From NCBI GenBank assembly GCA_041648735.1, contig JBAZOO010000005.1:62001-126000 (forward strand): a DNA stretch of 64,000 bases. The letters are read 5' to 3'. This document shows, one piece after another, positions 14,897 to 23,079 of the stretch. The DNA comes from JBAZOO01 sp041648735. Lineage in GTDB: Bacteria > Verrucomicrobiota > Lentisphaeria > Oligosphaerales > CAITYL01. Position 1 is the first letter of the stretch. The number at the start of each line of letters is the position of its first letter. Under the pieces are notes generated by a model. It did not search any database, had not been told where the DNA came from, and worked only from the letters and a program-made list of their open reading frames with translations. The translations under genes were made by a program, and so were the position numbers.

Positions 14897-17356
14897 TCAG
14901 TCATTCAGGTATTCGTACCATTCGATCTTGAACCGGTTGGTCCGGGCGTCGCGGTAGAGCAGGGCGAGGATCTTCTGTTCCGCGAGGAGCGCACACCAAT
15001 GCGTTGTTCCACCATCGCTATACTCTTTCCAGTTGCGCTGGCGGCTGGCGGGGGGGAGCGCAGTGATCGCGGCGTCCTGGTCCCGCAGATCCTTCACCGC
15101 CTGGGCGGTGACGATGACGTAGAACCAGTTGTGGGGCGAGGGTTCGGCCAGCGTCGCGAGGCGGCCGACCAGCAATTCCCGCAGCCGGTCGGTGTCTTGG
15201 GTGAAGACCGAACCATCGCTGAGCGCGGGGATGGTTGCGAGCTGCCCGCGGCGGAAGAAGACCCTGGGCTTGCCGGCGGCCATTCCGGAAGTGGCGGTGA
15301 TGATCTTTTTTGCGAGGGTGCTTGCACCGGCTTCATCAAGATAATCGGCGGCGGCGGCGGGGCGGGCATCGGCGTAGGCGGTGGTGGTGCGGACGGGGAC
15401 GTTGCGGAGGAAGGTGATCCAGGCGTCCTCCTGGGCGGAATTGACGTTGAAGCGGCCGCGGCTGTCGGCGGCGTTGGTCAGCTTGACCTGGTCGAGGATG
15501 GCGGCGTCGCCGTCGGCATAAGTGCCGGAGCTGGGGTGGAACTTGCTGAGCCGCAGGGTCTGCCAGGGCGCGCCGCGGTGGATGGCGCCGAGTTCCCAGA
15601 GGGAGGTGGGGGTGTCGTTGCGGATGTAGGCGGTGGAGAGGTTGACCGCCGGGTCGGTTGTCGTTTCGGTGTCGCCCCCGTCCACGAGCTTGCCGCTGGG
15701 GTCGGCATTGCCATTTTTGGCACCATTGCTGTTGACTGGGAGTGGATCCCATTGGCTAGGGTCGAGGTTGCAGCGGGGGTCGGCCACGGACTTGTTGTAG
15801 CCAACGCCGGGACCGGGCGTGACGGCTTGCGGGGCCATGTCGCCGATGTTGGCGAAGTCCAGCAGGTTGCCGCCGCCATTCTTCAGGGTCGCCTGGATGT
15901 TGGTGAGGTTGAAAATGAGGATTCCCGGATGGATGCCCACTGTCTGGGGCAGGTTGAAGGTGAACGCCGGCGTGTTGTCCGTGTTGTAGCCGTGGGCGTT
16001 GCAGGCGACGGGATTGAAGGTGTGCGTCTGCCGGGGGAGCGTGGCGGGCGCGACCGGGGTAGCCCCCGCGGGCATGTTCACGTAGTCGAAGCCGATCTCC
16101 AGGATGCCGCCGCTGAAGGCGGTGTCGTAGATGTTGACCAGCTCGACCGTGACGGAGACGTCCAGCTTGTTGTCGTAATTGCCGCTGCCGACAGGGTTTT
16201 CGACGGAGGTCAGGGTGGCGGTGGCGGAGAACTCGTTGATGTAGGCGGCCTGCTCCAGGCCGACATAGGTGGCGGTGGCGTCGCCGGCGGCGACGGAGCC
16301 GGAAAAGTCGGTGGTGGCGGCGTCGTCGGGGTCGCAGTAGTCAATCAGGTTGGCGGCGACCTGGTCCTGGGTGCTGGCGGGCTGGAGGCTGGCGAGCCAG
16401 GGGATGCCGCTCTTGACGGCGGCAAGCGTGGCGCCGCCGCCGGCGAGGGTGGAAAGGTCGAAGCGGGGCTGGTCGGCGGCGAGCGGGGTCTCGCGCCAGG
16501 TCTCCGTGATGGAGCGGCTGACGGGGTGGAGGGCGTTGCGGACGGCGTCCCATTCGGCGCCGCTGGCGGGGTCGGTCTTTTTGGCGATGTCGAAGAGGCA
16601 GAGCCAGGCCTTCTTGTCGGTGGCCGGGCCGGGGCGTTTGCCATTGGTGAGATCGTCGTCGCGCAGCTTTTTGGCGAAGCCGGCGGCAATGCCGGGCAGG
16701 GGGGCGAGCTGGATGTGCTCGGGGAGGTTGAAGTCCGGCTCGTCGCCGAACCCTTCGTCCTGGGTGCGGGAGACGGCGGTGTTGGGGTCGAACATGCCGG
16801 AGGCGTCGATGGCGAGGTAGAGGTAGCGGCCGACGAGCTTGCCGCCGCTGTCCTTGACATGTGTCCAGCCGGTGTCGGGCAGGAGGGTGGTGGCGGGAGT
16901 GAAATCCAGGGTCGTGGTGAAAGGGACGTGGAGGGCGGGCGTGACTTGGGTTTGGTCCTTGTCGTCGCTGATGCTGGGCAGGTAGCGGCGGCCGTTCCAA
17001 GCGGTGTCGGCCACGTTGACCTCGAAGCTGCCGTCGCCATTGCTGTCCAGGGGGACGAAGCCGCTGGAGGCTGGATAGAGGTGGACATAGTCGGCGCCGG
17101 CCTTGAACTGGTTCTGGAGGGAGCTGGTGACCCGGGCGAGGCCGGATTCGGCGAGGAGCCGGGCCTTGACCAGGTCGGCATTGACGCTGGCGGCGGCGCG
17201 TTCGGTGCGGGTGGAGAAGGCGAAGGCCATGGCGAGGAGGATGAGCAGGGCGAGCACGCCCAAGGTCAGCAGCAGGGCGATGCCGCGCTGGTTCCGCTGG
17301 GCGGCGGGAAGGGGCGGGGGTGGGCGCTTGAAGAGGGCAGGGAACGGGTTTTTCAT
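14897..17356 (-). CDS. GspK-like minor pseudopilin, large
   Basis: The product is about 819 residues. Its N-terminus has a Pro/Arg-rich leader, then RG followed by IALLLTLGVLALLILLAMAFAF: a prepilin-type segment that, like GspK, has no Glu at +5. Adjacent ESGLARVTSSLQNQF resembles the GspK start helix. The large soluble domain has 'GRFNVNSAQEDAW', like the LDVNTA stretch in GspK. GspK caps the pseudopilus tip with GspI and GspJ; both partners are encoded just upstream. At about 800 residues it is far longer than usual GspK (about 300). The ATG at 17371 is an alternative start; neither has a clear ribosome-binding site. Confidence 0.75.
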   Translation of the reverse strand: MKNPFPALFKRPPPPLPAAQRNQRGIALLLTLGVLALLILLAMAFAFSTRTERAAASVNADLVKARLLAESGLARVTSSLQNQFKAGADYVHLYPASSGFVPLDSNGDGSFEVNVADTAWNGRRYLPSISDDKDQTQVTPALHVPFTTTLDFTPATTLLPDTGWTHVKDSGGKLVGRYLYLAIDASGMFDPNTAVSRTQDEGFGDEPDFNLPEHIQLAPLPGIAAGFAKKLRDDDLTNGKRPGPATDKKAWLCLFDIAKKTDPASGAEWDAVRNALHPVSRSITETWRETPLAADQPRFDLSTLAGGGATLAAVKSGIPWLASLQPASTQDQVAANLIDYCDPDDAATTDFSGSVAAGDATATYVGLEQAAYINEFSATATLTSVENPVGSGNYDNKLDVSVTVELVNIYDTAFSGGILEIGFDYVNMPAGATPVAPATLPRQTHTFNPVACNAHGYNTDNTPAFTFNLPQTVGIHPGILIFNLTNIQATLKNGGGNLLDFANIGDMAPQAVTPGPGVGYNKSVADPRCNLDPSQWDPLPVNSNGAKNGNADPSGKLVDGGDTETTTDPAVNLSTAYIRNDTPTSLWELGAIHRGAPWQTLRLSKFHPSSGTYADGDAAILDQVKLTNAADSRGRFNVNSAQEDAWITFLRNVPVRTTTAYADARPAAAADYLDEAGASTLAKKIITATSGMAAGKPRVFFRRGQLATIPALSDGSVFTQDTDRLRELLVGRLATLAEPSPHNWFYVIVTAQAVKDLRDQDAAITALPPASRQRNWKEYSDGGTTHWCALLAEQKILALLYRDARTNRFKIEWYEYLND

Positions 17357-17389
17357 GGGATGAATGACCATTAGGGTGGGTGGGAAAGA

Positions 17390-17537
17390 TTCACCACGAA
17401 GTCACGAAGGGCACGAAGTCCGAGCGAAGTTTTTAATTTTTGCCCACGCAACACACGAGACTCCACGAACATTAAGATGATTGACTTCGCTCGGGCTTTG
17501 TGGTCTTTGTGTCGTTGTGGTGAAAAAGTGGTGAAGC
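17390..17537. repeat. Dispersed CACGAAG-type repeat spacer
   Basis: The spacer between the GspK- and GspJ-like genes holds CACGAAGTCACGAAGGGC (about 17394-17411). It also holds a TTGTGGTGAAAAAGTGG string at 17515-17531 that recurs at 18803-18819, and in shortened form near 22378. It is much richer in A/T than the genes around it. Confidence 0.65.
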
Positions 17538-17538
17538 T

Positions 17539-18303
17539 TCAATTCCGGCCGCCGAGGAAGATGATCTTGGTGAAGGTGCGGCGCTGTTCGGCCTGCTTGG
17601 CGGCGGGCAGGTCCTTCCAGACGGGCGCCAGTTTCTCGTCGAACACGGTCAGGCTCACGGTCACGATGTCGGGCGGGTTGTCCAGGTCGTAGGTGGCGCT
17701 CGGGGCGGTGTCCGGGTTGACCACCGCGCCGCCTTGGACACACTGGAAGACGATGTTTTCGACGCCGCCGATGACTTTTTGTCGGCCGGTACCGCCAATG
17801 GTGCTGTACCAGGTGGCGGGGTGATGCTTGGCGTAGAAATCCCAGTTGGCGGTGGTGGCGTCGTCGCCGGTCAGGGCGCGCTTGAACTCGAAATCCGTCG
17901 CATCGTAGTTGTAGAGCACTTCCACGGCCCGGCTTTCGGTGCCGTTGAAGGCTTCGGTGGCGGCGACGAAGGCCAGCCGGTCGCGGTCGCCCGTGGCAAT
18001 GGTTTCCCGTTTGCCGATCCAGAAGGGGATCTTTCCGGCGTCTTCGCCGTTGGGGATGGTGGCCTGGAGGTCGCGGGTGATGATGTCCAAGGCGGTGCGG
18101 GCGTTTTCGTAGATCCGGGTGTTGGTCTCGGTGTGGCTCCAGAGTTTCTGGGCGGTGCCGAAGAAGCTGAAGAGGGCGAACATGAGGATGACCAGCACGG
18201 CCATGGCGGCCAGCAGTTCGATGAGGGTGAAGCGGCGGGCGGTGGCGCGGAGCGGGGAACTGGAAACTGGCGACTGGAAACTGGGTGGGCGGCGGCGGTT
18301 CAT
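17539..18303 (-). CDS. GspJ-like minor pseudopilin
   Basis: The 254-residue protein has a leader ending RR, then FTLIELLAAMAVLVILMFALF with Glu at +5. Arg stands at the cleavage site where Gly is usual. The ENARTALDIITRDLQATIP helix is typical of GspJ, and the body is beta-rich. Its ATG overlaps the upstream gene's stop by ATGA. It is expected to form the tip complex with the GspI- and GspK-like proteins of the cluster. Confidence 0.82.
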   Translation of the reverse strand: MNRRRPPSFQSPVSSSPLRATARRFTLIELLAAMAVLVILMFALFSFFGTAQKLWSHTETNTRIYENARTALDIITRDLQATIPNGEDAGKIPFWIGKRETIATGDRDRLAFVAATEAFNGTESRAVEVLYNYDATDFEFKRALTGDDATTANWDFYAKHHPATWYSTIGGTGRQKVIGGVENIVFQCVQGGAVVNPDTAPSATYDLDNPPDIVTVSLTVFDEKLAPVWKDLPAAKQAEQRRTFTKIIFLGGRN

Positions 18304-18626
18304 GGGCGGTGGCACCTCTGCTTGAGGAACTCGATGTCTTGCTGGTCCTGCGGGCGATTGACGGCCCGCTTGGCGGTGAGCAGGTCGTCCAAGCCGGCGC
18401 AGCGGATGGGGATCCCGTTCTCTGCCATAAGTTTGATCTGCCATTGTTCGGGGGGGAGGGTGGCGAGGCGCAGCCGTTGTTCCTGTTTCCAGCGGTTCAT
18501 TGCTTCATAGGATTGGAAGGTGATGTGGGTGAGGCCGGGAATGCGCACGGCGTAGGGGAGGGGTTGGACGCGGGGCTGCCGTGCCCAGAGTTCGTATTTG
18601 GCGTGGATGTCGTCGGTGCGTTTCAT
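18300..18626 (-). CDS. Small protein with nucleotidyltransferase-like C-terminal tail
   Basis: The product is 108 residues from the ATG at 18626; in-frame ATG 18641 or GTG 18650 would be longer. The C-terminus, LDDLLTAKRAVNRPQDQQDIEFL, resembles the tail of MNT/AbiEii-type nucleotidyltransferases. However, the catalytic GS...D motif that should precede it is absent. It may be a truncated relic or an unrelated small protein. It is coupled by ATGA to the GspJ-like gene, an odd place for such a domain. Low certainty on function. Confidence 0.5.
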   Translation of the reverse strand: MKRTDDIHAKYELWARQPRVQPLPYAVRIPGLTHITFQSYEAMNRWKQEQRLRLATLPPEQWQIKLMAENGIPIRCAGLDDLLTAKRAVNRPQDQQDIEFLKQRCHRP

Positions 18627-18639
18627 CGTCAGGCAGGAC

Positions 18640-18830
18640 ATTTTTCCCACAAACCATCACAAATCCGCACAAACATTCCGCACCGCGGGGACGCTGAAGC
18701 CACCATCCGCTAATTTCACGAATTCACACGGCTAAAACCGCGGCTTGAAATTCGTGGAATCAGTGGACAGCGCTTCGGTTGGGCTTTGTGCCGTTCGTGA
18801 CTTTGTGGTGAAAAAGTGGTGAAGGCTTGG
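18640..18830. repeat. AT-rich dispersed-repeat spacer
   Basis: The spacer contains AAATCCGCACAAA (reverse complement of the motif near 13870), TTCACGAATTCAC, and the TTGTGGTGAAAAAGTGG string at 18803-18819 shared with 17515-17531. No gene is seen beyond the possible longer start of the 18300 gene. Confidence 0.55.
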
Positions 18831-18848
18831 GGGGGGGCTCCGGCGGGG

Positions 18849-19454
18849 TCAGGGCGCGGGGGGGGTGGGGTTGAACACTTCGAGGGTGTAGAGCGCCGTC
18901 TGGCGCTTGCCTTCGGGCGCGGCGGCGGGCCAGCCCACCTCCAGGTTCAGGACGACGCCATAGTCCGGGGCGACCGTGCCATCCACCCAATTGCCGCCGT
19001 CGTGATATTTGTACTCGGCATCCGTCCGCCAGAGCCGGTAGACGGCCTGGAAGTCTTCGGTGGCGGCGGTCTTCTGGGTGAGGCGGTAGACGCCGGCGGC
19101 GCTGCCCTGTTCGAGCACGGCGGTGGGGCCGGTGAAGTCGGCGCTGCCCGGGACGGGGCTCCAGCCTTCGCCGCCGCTGGGCTTGCTGGTGGGCAGGCCG
19201 GTGATGGGGTCGGTGATGGCGGCAGCCCAGTTGCTCTTGCCTTGCTCGGCGAAGTAATGGAGCAACTGCTCGGCGGAGTCGGCGGAATAGCTGTCGGCGA
19301 TGGCGTCGCGGCTGGCGGCGAGGCCGACGGGGAAGAGGGCCATGATGCTGAGGACGCCGAGGGCGATCACCGCCATGGCGAGGGCGACCTCGACCATGTT
19401 GAAGGAGGCGATGCGGCGGCGGCGGGGCTGGGCATGGCGCGTTCGGCGGGTCAT
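18849..19454 (-). CDS. GspI/GspV-like minor pseudopilin
   Basis: The 201-residue protein has a basic leader (RRRRIAS) then FNMVEVALAMAVIALGVLSIMALFPVG, with Glu at +5 and Ser instead of Gly at the cleavage site. The following SADSAEQLLHYF helix fits minor pseudopilins of the GspI type. The ATG at 19454 is preceded by GGGAAGA at reasonable spacing. It is the second gene of the cluster and 29 bases from the GspH-like gene. Confidence 0.78.
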   Translation of the reverse strand: MTRRTRHAQPRRRRIASFNMVEVALAMAVIALGVLSIMALFPVGLAASRDAIADSYSADSAEQLLHYFAEQGKSNWAAAITDPITGLPTSKPSGGEGWSPVPGSADFTGPTAVLEQGSAAGVYRLTQKTAATEDFQAVYRLWRTDAEYKYHDGGNWVDGTVAPDYGVVLNLEVGWPAAAPEGKRQTALYTLEVFNPTPPAP

Positions 19455-19483
19455 CGGGTTTTCTTCCCTTTGCAAAAAAAGGG

Positions 19484-20098
19484 TCATTGGTGCGAAATGC
19501 GCCCGGTGTATTGGTCGATCTCGATGTTGAGCACGTTGTCGCGGCGGCGCGGTTCCGCCTTGGTGGCGAGGGCCGGGTAGAAGCCCTCGACCACGCTCAC
19601 GTAAAGCTGGGTGCCGCTGCCACTGAGGCGGCCGTTGGGCTTGAACGCCACGGCACGGTAGCTGCCGTTGGCCAGCCCGTCCGCCCCGGAAACGGTGACC
19701 GCGCTGCCGGTGCCGCCGGTGAGGTCGCCAGCGGGAATGCCGTTGGTGCCATCAATGTCGCCGATCACCGTGCCGGGCGGCATGAAGTCCCACTTGCTGT
19801 TGGGCACCCAGGCCAGCCAGTTCCGGCTGGCGTCGATGATGGCCGGGCGCAGGCCGACAAAGCTCTTGTCGGCGCCCGTGCCGCTGGCGGCGGCCGGCAT
19901 GACCAGCGCCACATGTTCACGGTTGGCGATGGCGCACTGCCGGGCGAGGCGGAGCTGGGCGCCGACCATCCGGGCGCCGGCGTCAACGCCGCCGCCGACG
20001 GCGAGGCGTTCGAAGACCGGCACGGCAATGCCGAGCAGGAAGGCGGCGATGGCGATCACCACCAGCATTTCCACCAAGGTGAAGGGCTTGCGGGTCAT
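19484..20098 (-). CDS. GspH/FimT-like pseudopilin
   Basis: The 204-residue protein has a very short leader (MTRKP) then FTLVEMLVVIAIAAFLLGIAVP, with Glu at +5 and Pro before Phe, an unusual cleavage-site residue. Downstream, GARMVGAQLRLARQCAIANREHVALVM is the classic GspH/FimT second helix and strand. It is the first gene of the minus-strand pseudopilin cluster, whose promoter should lie between 20099 and 20240. Confidence 0.85.
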   Translation of the reverse strand: MTRKPFTLVEMLVVIAIAAFLLGIAVPVFERLAVGGGVDAGARMVGAQLRLARQCAIANREHVALVMPAAASGTGADKSFVGLRPAIIDASRNWLAWVPNSKWDFMPPGTVIGDIDGTNGIPAGDLTGGTGSAVTVSGADGLANGSYRAVAFKPNGRLSGSGTQLYVSVVEGFYPALATKAEPRRRDNVLNIEIDQYTGRISHQ

Positions 20099-20451
20099 GG
20101 GGGCCAAGGCCTCGTTGGGGGCGGGAGAGGTGCTGCCGGCCAGCCCGTCGTCGCTTGGGCCGCGGCAGCCGCGCCATGGGGTTGTCGGACAATCCGCGCG
20201 TAACTTATCTGCAATGTAACGGGGCGGCCGGCCGAATGCAACTCTTCACAACTCCCCCCAACTGAAGTGAAACCCGGCCGGGATTCCGGGGGGCCGGCGA
20301 AAAATGGCGCGGTGACGCGCTGTCGCGCTGTCGCGGTGGCGCAATGGCGCGTGGCGGGGGGTGGTGGGGGGTGCCTCTCCCCAGGGGCGGTCCGTCGGGG
20401 GAAATTGGTGATATAGTGTGCCGCTTGCCGCCAAGGCGGATTTTCCTTCCC
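20099..20451. other. Divergent spacer between the pseudopilin cluster and metX
   Basis: No gene is seen. At about 20315-20356 there is an 8-base tandem run (GCGCTGTC repeated, then GCGGTGGC, GCAATGGC). A TATAGT box at 20412-20417, 34 bases before metX, is a likely -10. No SAM-responsive riboswitch core was recognised. Confidence 0.5.
20412..20417 (+). promoter_or_regulatory. -10-like box TATAGT of metX
   Basis: AT-rich hexamer in a GC-rich spacer, correctly placed for metX-metW. No good -35 box was seen. Confidence 0.45.
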
Positions 20452-21666
20452 ATGACTACGCACTCCCATGACCATGCGCCGGTGGCGGCAGCGCCGGCCG
20501 CCAGCGTTGAACCGGGCTCGGTGGGGCTTGTCCAGCCGCGCCGGGTGGAGCTGTTCGCGCCGCCGGCCGAACTGGAGCTGGTGAGCGGGGCGCGGCTGGG
20601 GCCGGTGACGGTCCAATACGAGACCTACGGCCAGTTGAACGCGGCCCGGGACAATGCGATCCTGATCTGCCATGCGCTGTCGGGCGACGCCCACGCCGCC
20701 GGGCGCCATGCGCCGGAGGAGCGGGAGCCCGGCTGGTGGGATTCGGCGATCGGCCCCGGCAAGGCGTTCGACACCGACGAGCACTTCGTCATCTGCTCCA
20801 ACTTCCTCGCCGGCTGCAAGGGCACGACGGGGCCGTCGTCCCCCGACCCGGCCACCGGCCGGCCCTGGGGGATCCGCTTCCCGATGGTGACCATCCGGGA
20901 CATGGTCTCGGTGCAGCGGGGGCTGATTGACCATCTGGGGATTCCCCGGCTGCTGGCGGTCGCCGGCGGCTCCATGGGCGGGATGCAGGCGCTGGAATGG
21001 GCGGTGAGCTGCCCTGACCGGGTCGAGGCGATCATCCCGATCGCCACCACCTGGCGCCTCTCGGCGCAGGGGATCGCCTTCAACGAGGTGGGGCGGCAGG
21101 CGATCTATGCCGACCCGAACTGGAACCAGGGCGACTACTATGCCGGCCCGTCGCCCGACGCCGGCCTGGCCATTGCCCGGATGATCGGGCACATCACCTA
21201 TCTCAGCGACCAGTCGATGCACCGCAAGTTTGGGCGCAACCTCCAGGGGAAGAGCAACTACGACTACAGCTTCGCCACCGAGTTCCAGGTGGAGAGCTAC
21301 CTGCGCCACCAGGGGGAGAAGTTCATCCAGCGCTTCGACGCCAACAGCTACCTCTACATCACCAAGGCGATGGACTACTTCAACCTCGGCGAAGGGTTCC
21401 CCTCGCTCCGGGCCAGCCTCGGCCGGCTGCGGGCCAAGAGCCTGCTCATCGGCTTCTCCAGCGACTGGCTCTTCCCGCCGGCCGAGATGCGCGCCATCGC
21501 CAACGCCTTGCGCGGCAACGGCGCCGACGTCACCTACCTCGAAATCCACTCCGACGCCGGCCACGACGCCTTCCTGCTCGAGACCGCCGGCATCACCCGG
21601 GCGATCCGCCCCTTCCTCCGCTGCGCCCACACCGAGCTGCGCCGCCGCCGGGAGGTGAGCTTATGA
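20452..21666 (+). CDS. metX: Homoserine O-acetyltransferase (MetX family)
   Basis: The 404-residue alpha/beta hydrolase matches MetX, which acylates homoserine at the start of methionine synthesis. The family motif is CHALSGDAHAAG; the nucleophile S174 is in AGGSMGGMQALEW, and the catalytic His is in HSDAGHDAFL near the C-terminus. Whether it uses acetyl- or succinyl-CoA cannot be settled by eye; MetX enzymes of some bacteria use succinyl-CoA. Its stop overlaps the start of metW by ATGA. A His-rich, Ala-rich N-terminal extension of about 25 residues precedes the conserved part. Confidence 0.93.
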   Translation: MTTHSHDHAPVAAAPAASVEPGSVGLVQPRRVELFAPPAELELVSGARLGPVTVQYETYGQLNAARDNAILICHALSGDAHAAGRHAPEEREPGWWDSAIGPGKAFDTDEHFVICSNFLAGCKGTTGPSSPDPATGRPWGIRFPMVTIRDMVSVQRGLIDHLGIPRLLAVAGGSMGGMQALEWAVSCPDRVEAIIPIATTWRLSAQGIAFNEVGRQAIYADPNWNQGDYYAGPSPDAGLAIARMIGHITYLSDQSMHRKFGRNLQGKSNYDYSFATEFQVESYLRHQGEKFIQRFDANSYLYITKAMDYFNLGEGFPSLRASLGRLRAKSLLIGFSSDWLFPPAEMRAIANALRGNGADVTYLEIHSDAGHDAFLLETAGITRAIRPFLRCAHTELRRRREVSL

Positions 21667-22316
21667 GCGCCGCCGCCCAGGCCGCCGCCGGCCGCCCGGC
21701 CGAAGCCGTCAATCCCTTGCAGCGGAATGACTTCCGCGTCCTCGTCGAGCTCGTCGAGCCGAACTCCCGCGTCCTCGACCTCGGCTGCGGCGACGGCGCG
21801 CTGCTGGCGCTGCTGCGCGAGCACAAGCAGGCCACCTGCTATGGCGTCGAAATGGATCCCGACGGCATCCTCGCCTGCATCGGCAAGGGGCTCTCCGTCT
21901 TCCAAGGCAATCTGGACGAAGGGCTGCGCGACTTCGAGGACCAGTCCTTCGACTACGTCGTCTCCGACCAGTCCCTCACCGAGGTCCGCCGCCCCGAATT
22001 CATGATGCGCGAAATGCTCCGGGTCGGCAAAAAGGCCGTCTTCTGCTTCCCCAACTTCGCCCACTGGCGCATCCGCCTGCAACTGCTCTTCCGCGGGCGG
22101 ATGCCGGTGGACGAGGTGATCCCCTTCCAGTGGTTTGAGACGCCCAACATCCACCACCTCACGGTGGCCGACTTCCGCGCCTTCTGCCGGCACCATGGGA
22201 TGCGGGTGCTCGACCAGTACTTCTTCCGCTCCCTGCGCGGCGGCCGCGTCAGCCGGGCCATGGCCTTCCCCAACTGGTCCGCCGCCTACGCCCTGTTTGT
22301 CACCGCGCGGCGGTAG
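21663..22316 (+). CDS. metW: Methionine biosynthesis protein MetW
   Basis: The 217-residue protein matches MetW, a small SAM-methyltransferase-fold protein that acts with MetX in the acylation of homoserine. It shows the SAM-binding-like loop VLDLGCGDGALLALL, YVVSDQSLTEVRRPEFMMREMLRVGKKAVFCFPNF in the centre, and a FPNWSAAYALFVTAR end. It is translationally coupled to metX, the usual arrangement. A direct methyltransferase activity is not established for the family. Confidence 0.93.
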   Translation: MSAAAQAAAGRPAEAVNPLQRNDFRVLVELVEPNSRVLDLGCGDGALLALLREHKQATCYGVEMDPDGILACIGKGLSVFQGNLDEGLRDFEDQSFDYVVSDQSLTEVRRPEFMMREMLRVGKKAVFCFPNFAHWRIRLQLLFRGRMPVDEVIPFQWFETPNIHHLTVADFRAFCRHHGMRVLDQYFFRSLRGGRVSRAMAFPNWSAAYALFVTARR

Positions 22317-22324
22317 CCTAGGCG

Positions 22325-22388
22325 GAACCATTCAGGGGAAGATGAACTTCGATTTGACTTCGTGCCCGTCGTGACTTTGTGGTGAAAA
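22325..22388. repeat. AT-rich spacer of the dispersed-repeat type
   Basis: The short spacer after metW has GACTTCGTGCCCGTCGTGAC and TTTGTGGTGAAAA, the same vocabulary as the spacers at 17390-17537 and 18640-18830. Confidence 0.5.
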
Positions 22389-22410
22389 GAACCGGTGGAG
22401 AGGCGAATCC

Positions 22411-23034
22411 ATGAGCGCATCGCGAACCCCCAAGCCCCCGCGCGTCCACAAGCACACCCTGGTCGAGATGAACGTCCCGGTCTACCGCGCCCGGCGGGAT
22501 GCCGCCTTGGCGCGGGCCCTGGAAATCCTCCGGCGCGACTTGGAGACGGGCGACGAAAAGCACCGCCTGGCCGTGTACGCCCGCTGCGAACGGCTCCTCG
22601 ACGAGGCGATCCACGCCACCCGCCGCACCCTGCTCAGCCACGACGCGCCGTTCCTCCGCTACCTCCAGATCCTCCACGACACCGTCGGCCTCAACCACGT
22701 CCTGCTCCGCCATGCCCATGTCCTGGCCAAGGAAACCAAGCAGCTCGCCCAGTTCATGCAGACCCAGACCGCGGAGCTGCGCGAAATCGACAACGACTTC
22801 TGCGTCAGCGAGAAACAGCTCCGGCTCTGCATCGGCCGCCTGCTCGCCTTCGGCGAACCGCTGATGAGCCGCGAGGCCGACGACCGCCAGCAGCGGCTGC
22901 ATCCTGACGACCTCCGCCGCTACGACCTCGCCCGCCGCGAGTACGACGCCTATTACCGCCATGCCGAGCTGCCCGCCGCCGCGCCGCCGGCCCCTGACGG
23001 GCGCGCCCTTGCCAAATCATTAGCGGGGTGCTAA
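22411..23034 (+). CDS. Helical protein of unknown function
   Basis: The 207-residue protein was not recognised. It lacks a signal peptide and membrane segments. Its composition predicts almost all alpha-helix, with a long Arg/Glu/Leu-rich stretch (about 25-150) and a Pro/Ala-rich C-terminus. Codon use and strand match the neighbours, and the nifS-type promoter lies inside its last codons, so it is probably real. A start at 22411 is near the weak purine stretch GGAGAGG. A cytoplasmic, coiled-coil or four-helix role is possible. Confidence 0.65.
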   Translation: MSASRTPKPPRVHKHTLVEMNVPVYRARRDAALARALEILRRDLETGDEKHRLAVYARCERLLDEAIHATRRTLLSHDAPFLRYLQILHDTVGLNHVLLRHAHVLAKETKQLAQFMQTQTAELREIDNDFCVSEKQLRLCIGRLLAFGEPLMSREADDRQQRLHPDDLRRYDLARREYDAYYRHAELPAAAPPAPDGRALAKSLAGC

Positions 23035-23037
23035 AGT
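23009..23037 (+). promoter_or_regulatory. Sigma-70-like promoter of the cysteine desulfurase gene
   Basis: TTGCCA-N17-TAAAGT. The -10 ends 42 bases before the ATG at 23080. The promoter overlaps the end of the preceding gene. Confidence 0.65.
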
Positions 23038-23079
23038 TTCTCCGCGCCGGATCGCCGGCCCCGCCGAAGGAACCCAGCC

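Noticed and set aside
14864..17374. Plus-strand open frame of more than 800 codons opposite the GspK-like gene
   Set aside because: It is a Gly/Val-rich mirror of a real minus-strand gene, caused by high GC content. The minus strand has a prepilin signal and recognisable motifs.
20220..20451. SAM-dependent riboswitch before metX
   Set aside because: None of the known SAM motif cores or an intrinsic terminator/antiterminator arrangement was found; only an 8-base tandem run and a -10-like box are present.
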